Shown: positions 55,365-61,989 of the stretch, in pieces
Layout: each line of letters begins with the position of its first letter
Position numbering within the stretch: position 1 is the stretch's first letter
Assembly (NCBI RefSeq): GCF_018100795.1
Contig: NZ_JAGJDY010000012.1
Span: 62,001-126,000 of the forward strand
From: Alteromonas sp. MMG017
GTDB taxonomy: Bacteria > Pseudomonadota > Gammaproteobacteria > Enterobacterales > Alteromonadaceae
Length of the DNA stretch: 64,000 nt
Direction: 5' to 3'
The notes under the pieces: model-generated
Databases searched by the model: none
Told to the model about the DNA's origin: nothing
Seen by the model: the letters and a program-made list of their open reading frames with translations, nothing else
Program-made: the position numbers and the translations under genes

Positions 55365-56195
55365 CTAAACCATGTCATCAGGGTTAGCATAGTCAGGGAC
55401 TATTCCCAGTAAATCCCAACTCGCTTTTGCATCAATCACTTTGCCCGTAGGTGGTAATTCTGACTCACTAAACGTGGGTGCAGGTATCCCTTTTTTGTTT
55501 GCAGCTTGGGTATAGTATTCGCCTCTTTTCGGGTGCTGTAAGCTACATAAGTGATATAAGTTTGTGCTGTCAGCCTTGCTACTCGCGGAAAAAATAAGTG
55601 TCTTTAACGCGGCAACCACATCATGAATATGCACTAAGTTAATTCTTTTATTGCCTGCATTCAGGCTTCTGCCACTTAACGACTTCACAGGGTGACGATC
55701 TGGCCCTGTTAACCCCGCAAGGCGAACTATCTTAACGTCTGCCTTGGCATTCGTTTTTAAATCTAATAGGTGCTGTTCTATCGCGACATGGGCTTTTGCC
55801 GATGCGGTCTCAGGCTGGGTGCTGGCGTGCTCATTTAACTCTTCATTCCTAATGTCGCCGTATACCGAGGTGGTGCTGATAAAGATTATACGGGCTACGT
55901 TGGCCGCCACTGCCTTATCAATAAGGGCAAGCATGCTATTGGTAAAACCATCTAACTGGGTATTACGACGACCAGGTGGAATGTTTAGCACCAGTGTTGC
56001 GTCGCTAAGTTCATTACACAGCGCGGAGGTGTCGTTCCCCAGACTAAATACCAAACCTTGAATGTGTGTATTGCTAATTTGCTGCGCCTTTTCTTCGCTT
56101 CGCGTGGTGGCAATAATGGAGTGGGTAGCTGACATGGCTTCGCCTAGGTAGCGACCAAGCCAACCGTAACCGCATATAACGAGCTTATTATTCAT
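55365..56195 (-). CDS. yeeZ: NAD-binding epimerase/dehydratase-like protein, YeeZ family
   Basis: A 276-residue extended-SDR-type protein similar to E. coli YeeZ along its length: VICGYGWLGRYL (nucleotide binding), NIPPGRRN, FISTTSVYGDI, VRLAGLTGPDRHPVKSLSGR, NLVHIHDVVAAL and YHLCSLQHPKRGEYY. The usual Tyr-x-x-x-Lys motif is not obvious, as in YeeZ, so catalytic activity is uncertain. Monocistronic on the minus strand. Confidence 0.88.
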   Translation of the reverse strand: MNNKLVICGYGWLGRYLGEAMSATHSIIATTRSEEKAQQISNTHIQGLVFSLGNDTSALCNELSDATLVLNIPPGRRNTQLDGFTNSMLALIDKAVAANVARIIFISTTSVYGDIRNEELNEHASTQPETASAKAHVAIEQHLLDLKTNAKADVKIVRLAGLTGPDRHPVKSLSGRSLNAGNKRINLVHIHDVVAALKTLIFSASSKADSTNLYHLCSLQHPKRGEYYTQAANKKGIPAPTFSESELPPTGKVIDAKASWDLLGIVPDYANPDDMV

Positions 56196-56334
56196 AACGT
56201 CTTCTTAGATGAAAATGGGGCGTGAAAGTAAAGTATCAAAAATACGCGGTAAGGCGCAAAACGGATTGATTCAGGGGGCCAAAGCGAGGGCCCATAATTG
56301 ATAAGGGTGAAAAGCGATTACAATGACATAAGTT

Positions 56335-56369
56335 AAAAAACAAAAACGCTAGCTGGAAAGCTAGCGTTG
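56335..56369 (-). terminator. Intrinsic terminator after yggN
   Basis: AACGCTAGCT and AGCTAGCGTT pair around GGAA; on the minus strand the hairpin is followed by TTTTTGTTTTTT. It lies about 65 bases after the yggN stop. Confidence 0.85.
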
Positions 56370-56432
56370 TAAGGCTATTAAACGTAATTGGAATGCAGTG
56401 GAGGGGGAGTCACTACACCAATAAAAACACAC

Positions 56433-57233
56433 TTACATTTTCATTTCGCCACTGCGCATATCGATTAAGTCTAAGCCTCCTAACCCAGGAATGCTGGCTT
56501 GCATCTTGTTTTCTGCATAATTAGCTTCTTGCAATACCTCACACAGGGCATCGCCTTTTTCTTCAAGTGCTGCGGCTTGAGTTTCAACACGGTGTTCAAT
56601 AGATTCACCAAAGCGTTCCATTTTTGCCTCGAACTCTTCCATGTCGCCACCGTTCCATAGCATTTGCGTACCAACAGCAATCAGAATGCGGCCAATTGAT
56701 TCACTAACTAGCGACTCGAACTGCGCTTCAAATTCGTCTTCCCAGCTTTCGTCGAAAAAGCCTGGTTCGTCAAATTTAGTCGTATCCACTTTGATATTGC
56801 CGTTGTCGTCGTAAAAAGACGTTGCTAACTTTTCGTTAAGCGAAGTGAACATGGTATCGAAGTCTTCAGTAAGCTCATTATCGCCGCCAAGCAGTTCACC
56901 GAATACTTCAGAAACGGCAACACTCGCAATCTCTAACCCTTCACTTGCGATATTAAGGGTCATGGGGATGGCAGTATCGATACGGTCGTAATAGGTATTT
57001 ACCCATTGTTGTTGCTCGTTGTTCAGCGTAACACTTTCGCCGTTAATGACTAAATGGTAAGTGTCATCAATCGACATGGTAGAACCATTTTGCATGTCGA
57101 CAGTAATGAGGCCCTGGTGGTATTTAAGGTGGCCATCCAATTCGATGTCGCAGCTAGTCTCAAAAGCAAACGCTGGCACGCTAAGTAAAGAAGTAGTTAC
57201 TAAGGCGAGTGGAAGAAATTGTTTGATTTTCAT
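56433..57233 (-). CDS. yggN: YggN family (DUF2884) exported protein
   Basis: A 266-residue protein with a signal peptide (MKIKQFLPLALVTTSLLSVPAFA). The mature part begins FETSCDIELDGHLKY and contains YHLVINGESVTLNNEQQQWVNTYYDRIDTAIP, typical of the YggN/DUF2884 family of unknown function. It is acidic (many Glu and Asp in about 115-220) and ends GGLDLIDMRSGEMKM. Two cysteines could form a disulfide in the periplasm. Single gene with terminator. Confidence 0.9.
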   Translation of the reverse strand: MKIKQFLPLALVTTSLLSVPAFAFETSCDIELDGHLKYHQGLITVDMQNGSTMSIDDTYHLVINGESVTLNNEQQQWVNTYYDRIDTAIPMTLNIASEGLEIASVAVSEVFGELLGGDNELTEDFDTMFTSLNEKLATSFYDDNGNIKVDTTKFDEPGFFDESWEDEFEAQFESLVSESIGRILIAVGTQMLWNGGDMEEFEAKMERFGESIEHRVETQAAALEEKGDALCEVLQEANYAENKMQASIPGLGGLDLIDMRSGEMKM

Positions 57234-57580
57234 TTTTTGAAATCCTATTAACCATGATGCTGTCTGGAAGACTGTCTAGCGTGATGAGCTCACGCGGTTT
57301 TTATAACCTGTTATAACAACCCCAGTTGTAACCTCAGTGTTGCAACCTCAGTGCCATTTTAATAAATTATCATCATTTCAATGACTTAAGGTTTTGTGGG
57401 TAAGCTGTGGGATTCGCTATTTACCAAAAATTAGTAATTAGCTTAACTATTTGGCATTTTTGACTAAGATCAAAGAGGTAAGAAAAAGAGCGCATTACTC
57501 GTATTTAATGCTTTTTGAGGCATGTTCATCTAGATTGATTTCATGCATAATAACGCCAGAAAAATTAAAGGGTTTAGAGA
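57234..57580. other. Intergenic region between yggN and a small membrane protein gene
   Basis: About 347 bases, AT-rich, no gene seen. It contains a 14-bp tandem pair (57325-57352, GTTGYAACCTCAGT) and divergent promoters are expected. Confidence 0.55.
57325..57352. repeat. 14-bp tandem repeat, two units
   Basis: GTTGTAACCTCAGT and GTTGCAACCTCAGT are adjacent with a single mismatch, in the leader region of yggN. Confidence 0.8.
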
Positions 57581-57772
57581 ATGACTGATTGGATTAACGC
57601 AATTGTATTTGGTGTTGCGCTAATTGCCTTCACTCTGGGGCTTAGCAGCATCGTAATGGGTTTCATGACAGCTGAAACTGGCGCAAAAGGCATGCAAGAA
57701 AAAATCGAGTATGGTTTCTTTGGTGTGTCTGGGTTAGTGGTTTGCTTGCTAATGGGTTATGCATTGGCTTAA
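57581..57772 (+). CDS. Uncharacterised 63-residue membrane protein
   Basis: A small protein with two hydrophobic helices (about 5-28, IVFGVALIAFTLGLSSIVMG, and 45-62, FFGVSGLVVCLLMGYALA) joined by a polar loop TAETGAKGMQEKIEYG. I do not recognise a family. It is probably real: it has a GGGTTTAGAG leader before the ATG, no competing gene, and a strong terminator 14 bases after its stop, forming a complete small transcription unit. Inner-membrane location is likely. Confidence 0.72.
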   Translation: MTDWINAIVFGVALIAFTLGLSSIVMGFMTAETGAKGMQEKIEYGFFGVSGLVVCLLMGYALA

Positions 57773-57786
57773 GAAATGATTTCCAT

Positions 57787-57814
57787 AAAAAAACCGGCTT
57801 AGGCCGGTTTTTTT
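57787..57814 (+). terminator. Intrinsic terminator after small membrane protein
   Basis: AAACCGGC and GCCGGTTT around a short loop, flanked by A-run and T-run. Confidence 0.88.
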
Positions 57815-57853
57815 ATGTCTAGCGTTTAAATTTCGTTGCTACACGCGCAAGCG

Positions 57854-59140
57854 CTAGTCTTGTTCACTCTGGCTTATGTCCATAGCACTGGATAAGTAAC
57901 CTAAGTGACCGTCACGCTGATAAGCAATTAGGTCAAACAATGATAGCATGGCCATCACATGGTCAAATATATCCGCTTGAACCTTTTCGTACTTCACCCA
58001 ATCTTTTTCAATACTAAAACAATATAGCTCTAGTGGCAGTCCAATCTCATTCGGGGGAAGCTGGCGTACCATCAAGGTCATTTCTTGGTTCACACTGGGG
58101 TGTTTTCGCAAATAAGACTCTAAATACGCTCTGAATGTACCTATGTTAGTTAATTTGCGGCTATTCAATAAATCAGACTCATCAATAGAATAGTCTCTGT
58201 GGTAAGCACGCAGTTCATTAGTCTTCTTCTCGATATACTCGCTGATATAACGAATTTTAGAGAAACGTTCTAGCATTTCGTTGTCACATAATTTTATAGA
58301 ATGAACATCGATATACACAGAGCGCTTTATTCTGCGGCCACCAGATTCTTGCATGCCTCGCCAGTTTTTAACTGCCTCGGTAGTCAAATTATAGGTTGGC
58401 AGCGTTGAAATGGTTTTATCCCAATTTTGTACTTTTACGTTGGTTAAACCTATCTCTTTAATTTCACCGTCTACTTCGTATTTCTGCATGGTGATCCAAT
58501 CACCAGTATTAAACATGCGGTTAGCAGCAATTTGAATACCTGCCACAAAGCCTAATATGGTATCGCGGAAAATTAATAGCAGCACCGCGGCAATGGCAGT
58601 TAGCCCTGATACCAGCAGAAGCGGGCTTTTATCAACAATTAACGAGATGCTAAACAGTATGGTAAGAATGGCAAAGCCAAGCTTAGTGACTTGAATAAAA
58701 CCCGTGATAGGCGCACGTTTAGATAACGCAGACGCGTTGTAAACATCTTCCACCGTACTTAAAATGGCATAAATACCCAGCAGCCCACTGTACAGCATGT
58801 ACAACAAAGCACTTTTTATTAATAAGCCATACAACACAGAGGCTTCTTCAATAAGCACTGGGGTAGCAAGGAATATAAACAGGGCAGGGAATAAATGCAT
58901 AAGACGGCGGAAGAAGCCGTGCTCCTGTAATGCGTTATCCCAAATGTTAGTAGTTTTTGATACCCACCTTGCTATTTCAGGGCGAACAATCAATCTTGCA
59001 AAGACATAAATAACAATTGCTATCGTTAAAATGGTGCCCAACGCTAGCGCATTGTATAGCGGGTCGTGCATGGTAAGTGATGGAAAAAAATCCTTCACTA
59101 AATGCATGAAGTTATCGCGTACAGTCGAACTTACTTCCAC
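57854..59140 (-). CDS. Mechanosensitive ion channel family protein, YbdG-like
   Basis: A 428-residue MscS-superfamily protein. Several membrane helices occupy about 25-190; the pore-lining and beta-domain region is recognisable in LLLIFRDTILGFVAGIQIAANRMFNTGDWITMQ (about 190-222) and EIGLTNVKVQNWDKTISTLPTYNL. The long C-terminal domain is cytoplasmic and resembles YbdG (MscM), which helps cells survive osmotic downshock. It begins two bases after the second acyltransferase gene, so it is co-transcribed with both. Confidence 0.9.
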   Translation of the reverse strand: MEVSSTVRDNFMHLVKDFFPSLTMHDPLYNALALGTILTIAIVIYVFARLIVRPEIARWVSKTTNIWDNALQEHGFFRRLMHLFPALFIFLATPVLIEEASVLYGLLIKSALLYMLYSGLLGIYAILSTVEDVYNASALSKRAPITGFIQVTKLGFAILTILFSISLIVDKSPLLLVSGLTAIAAVLLLIFRDTILGFVAGIQIAANRMFNTGDWITMQKYEVDGEIKEIGLTNVKVQNWDKTISTLPTYNLTTEAVKNWRGMQESGGRRIKRSVYIDVHSIKLCDNEMLERFSKIRYISEYIEKKTNELRAYHRDYSIDESDLLNSRKLTNIGTFRAYLESYLRKHPSVNQEMTLMVRQLPPNEIGLPLELYCFSIEKDWVKYEKVQADIFDHVMAMLSLFDLIAYQRDGHLGYLSSAMDISQSEQD

Positions 59141-59142
59141 AA

Positions 59143-60036
59143 TTACGACTCCAAAAGACGTTTAATACGGCTATCTTTATTTTTCCACATGGCATTAAGC
59201 CAACCTTGAAAAGTGGTGCGAAACTCAGGTTCACTCAATGTGGAGTGTTGCTGAAGTGCAGGCACTGGCATCACATTAACATCGATTATGATTTTGGTCA
59301 TGGTGCCACTTAGCATAGCCATCATCGGGTGGCGCTTATTCTCTGGGTACAACAATGAAATATCGAGCACATTAGTAAACAACTCACCCATAGCTGCCAA
59401 AGTAAAAGACACGCCACCCGCTTTAGGCGGCAGTAAGGTTTCATAAGGACTTCGCTTTTGATGATGTTTTTGAGTGGTAAATCGCGTGCCTTCAACAAAG
59501 TTAATAACAGTGGTGGGCACCGTACGAAACTTTTCACAAGATGCTCTTGTCGTTTCTAAATCTTTGCCTTTTTTCTCGGGGTACTTTTCCAAATAGGCCT
59601 TAGTGTATCTGTGCATAAACGGCATATCTAACGCCCAAGCCCCTAACCCTACAAAAGGAAGCCAAATTAATTCCTTTTTAAGGAAGAATTTAGGTGCTGG
59701 TATGCGGTGAGTAGCAAATTCAATAAGCAACACAATATCAAGGTAGCTAAGATGGTTGGCGATAATTAAATACCATCTGTCTTTTGATAATTCACCATGC
59801 ACTGCACACTCAATGTTTACACTATTAAACAGGCGAATGAGTAATACACTAACGCGGCCGAAACTAAACAAGCAAGCGTGCATCACGCTATTCCACGCCT
59901 CGGTAATTTTACCTGATGGGAGTATTAGTTTAACCACGCCGAACAAGATGATCAGTCCTCCCCACAGCGCCAAGTTAGCTATTTGAAGCGCGGTGTGAAT
60001 CACGAAAGTTACAGGGGAAAACAAGGTACGGATCAT
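59143..60036 (-). CDS. 1-acylglycerol-3-phosphate acyltransferase-like (YihG family), copy 2
   Basis: A 297-residue membrane acyltransferase with N-terminal hydrophobic region (about 8-45), HX4D motif in NHLSYLD near residue 93, and FVEGTRFT near 180 (acceptor binding). YihG/PlsC enzymes add a second acyl chain to lysophosphatidate. It is strongly similar to the gene directly upstream (shared FLKKELI, WALD, GKDxETTR, CEKF, FVEGTRFT, PKAGGV), so the pair arose by tandem duplication. Its start overlaps the upstream stop by four bases (ATGA). Confidence 0.9.
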   Translation of the reverse strand: MIRTLFSPVTFVIHTALQIANLALWGGLIILFGVVKLILPSGKITEAWNSVMHACLFSFGRVSVLLIRLFNSVNIECAVHGELSKDRWYLIIANHLSYLDIVLLIEFATHRIPAPKFFLKKELIWLPFVGLGAWALDMPFMHRYTKAYLEKYPEKKGKDLETTRASCEKFRTVPTTVINFVEGTRFTTQKHHQKRSPYETLLPPKAGGVSFTLAAMGELFTNVLDISLLYPENKRHPMMAMLSGTMTKIIIDVNVMPVPALQQHSTLSEPEFRTTFQGWLNAMWKNKDSRIKRLLES

Positions 60037-60947
60037 AGTGGCTTCTGAGTTGCGTTAATCGATTCTAATTGGTCGTTTTTATCTTGCCAGCGGCTATTTA
60101 ACCAACGCTGAAATTGGCTTCTAACTTTCGGGTCGTCAAAGTAATTATCATTAAAGTAGCCATTTTCGGTAATATCCTTAATGGGAGTGACTTTAATACT
60201 CACACGAATTTCACGTACTTTGCCGCTGACGAAATCCCAAAATGAGGGAACGCCACCAGGGTAATCAATCGTTACGTCAATTAGCTTGTGTAATTGTGAG
60301 CCCATAGCAGAAAGTACAAAGGCCACGCCGCCGGCTTTAGGCTTAAGCAGGTGGCTAAACGGAGAGTTCTGTCGATCATGTTTTTCTTGGGTAAAACGAG
60401 TGCCTTCCACAAAATTCATGATACTTACCGGCTTGGTTTGAAACTTTTCACATGCTTTACGGGTAGTTTCCATATCCTTCCCTTTTAAATGCGGGTTCTT
60501 TGCTAAGAAAGATTTTGAGTATCGACGCATAAAGGGAAAATCGAGAGCCCACCAGGCTAGGCCTAAAATAGGTACGTAAATCAGCTCTTTTTTAAGGAAA
60601 AACTTTAGAAATGGGATTTTTCGGTTGAATACGCGTTGTAAAACTAAGATGTCGACCCAAGATTGATGGTTGGCAATCACTAAGTACCAGTCATCGCGGG
60701 TAAGTTGATCAAGGCCGGTCACGTCCCATTTTGTTCTACTACTTACTCGCTGATTAAGATTATTAATCGTAATCCATGCGGTTGCGCAAGCGTCCAAAAT
60801 GTACGATATAAATCGTCTCCATGGCGCAAGCGGAATAAGTTTGAAAAAAGACAAAATAATGATGGGCGTTGCCCATAAAACCGTATTTAAAAAATAAAAA
60901 ATTACTGAAATGGTGCCAACCAGATGATGCATTAGGCTTCTTATCAT
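60033..60947 (-). CDS. 1-acylglycerol-3-phosphate acyltransferase-like (YihG family), copy 1
   Basis: A 304-residue protein of the same family: two N-terminal hydrophobic segments (about 8-45), NHQSWVD (HX4D) near residue 93, GKDMETTRKACEKF and FVEGTRFTQEK near 180. E. coli YihG shows the same order, including FLKKxL and WALDMPFM-type segments. The first gene of the minus-strand operon acyltransferase, acyltransferase, channel. Two diverged copies may prefer different acyl chains; this is inference. Confidence 0.91.
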   Translation of the reverse strand: MIRSLMHHLVGTISVIFYFLNTVLWATPIIILSFFKLIPLAPWRRFISYILDACATAWITINNLNQRVSSRTKWDVTGLDQLTRDDWYLVIANHQSWVDILVLQRVFNRKIPFLKFFLKKELIYVPILGLAWWALDFPFMRRYSKSFLAKNPHLKGKDMETTRKACEKFQTKPVSIMNFVEGTRFTQEKHDRQNSPFSHLLKPKAGGVAFVLSAMGSQLHKLIDVTIDYPGGVPSFWDFVSGKVREIRVSIKVTPIKDITENGYFNDNYFDDPKVRSQFQRWLNSRWQDKNDQLESINATQKPL

Positions 60948-61071
60948 CGTACTTACCTCAAAAATTAGGCACTTAGTGTAAACGAACTTGATTTAAAATC
61001 CGATAGACCCTTTACTGTTTGCTACAGCAAAGTGGTTATTTTTCTAAATTTATTAGTGTACAGGAGCCATT

Positions 61072-61914
61072 ATGGAGCTTATTAGTGAAAATCGAGCGTT
61101 TGGCGGTAGGCATTTACGCTACAGTCACGATGCAAAGAGCACCAAATGCAGTATGACATTTGCAATCTATCTACCACCGTTTGCCTCCGCTGAAAAGCCA
61201 GTGCCGGTTTTATATTGGCTGTCAGGGCTTACCTGTAACGACCAAAACTTTATGCAAAAAGCGGGAGCGATGAAGTTAGCCGCAGAGCTTGGAATGGCAA
61301 TTGTTGCGCCAGATACAAGCCCTCGGGGTGAAGGTGTTCCTGATGACGAAAACGGTGCTTATGATTTTGGGCTAGGTGCTGGTTTTTATGTTGATGCAAC
61401 ACAAGCACCATGGAAAGAGCACTATCAGATGTATAGCTATGTCACTGAAGAGCTGCCTAGCGTTGTAGAGGAACACTTCCCTGTGACAAAAGAGCGTGCA
61501 ATTAGCGGTCATTCAATGGGCGGTCATGGCGCGCTTGTCGCTGGTTTACGTAATCCGAATCGTTATGTCTCTGTTTCTGCGTTTAGCCCAGTGGCGAACC
61601 CTTCTGATTGTCCATGGGGTCAAAAAGCATTGGGCCAGTATTTAGGTGATGATAAATCAGCATGGGATGAATACGATGCTGCAAAGATTATTGCGAGTAA
61701 AAATCATACCATTCCATTATTAGTTGAGCAGGGTAATAGTGATGAGTTTTTGTCAGAACAATTAAAACCACTAGCGCTCGTGCAAGCGGCTCAGCAAACA
61801 GATACGCAATTAACGCTGAATATGCATGAAGGCTACGATCATAGTTACTTCTTTATAGCGTCGTTTATTGAAGATCACTTAGAATTTCACGCTGGGCATT
61901 TAGGCCTAATTTAA
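61072..61914 (+). CDS. fghA: S-formylglutathione hydrolase
   Basis: A 280-residue esterase-D-type alpha/beta hydrolase that releases formate from S-formylglutathione in formaldehyde detoxification. Nucleophile Ser in SGHSMGGHGAL near residue 149, LSGLTCNDQNFMQKAG and APDTSPRGEGVP near the N-terminus, catalytic Asp in QGNSDEF and His in GYDHSYFF near the C-terminus. CAGGAG lies before the ATG. No glutathione-dependent formaldehyde dehydrogenase gene is nearby, so the partner must be elsewhere. Confidence 0.96.
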   Translation: MELISENRAFGGRHLRYSHDAKSTKCSMTFAIYLPPFASAEKPVPVLYWLSGLTCNDQNFMQKAGAMKLAAELGMAIVAPDTSPRGEGVPDDENGAYDFGLGAGFYVDATQAPWKEHYQMYSYVTEELPSVVEEHFPVTKERAISGHSMGGHGALVAGLRNPNRYVSVSAFSPVANPSDCPWGQKALGQYLGDDKSAWDEYDAAKIIASKNHTIPLLVEQGNSDEFLSEQLKPLALVQAAQQTDTQLTLNMHEGYDHSYFFIASFIEDHLEFHAGHLGLI

Positions 61915-61989
61915 GCGCCAGCGTCCCGTATAAGTGCGTTAGTTAGCTGCGTGGCTAAGCGTTATATCGCAGCTCTCTAATGCAGTTTT

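Noticed and set aside
15365..57352. CRISPR array
   Set aside because: The tandem repeats have no spacers, units are 11-27 bp and unrelated to one another, and no cas genes are present.
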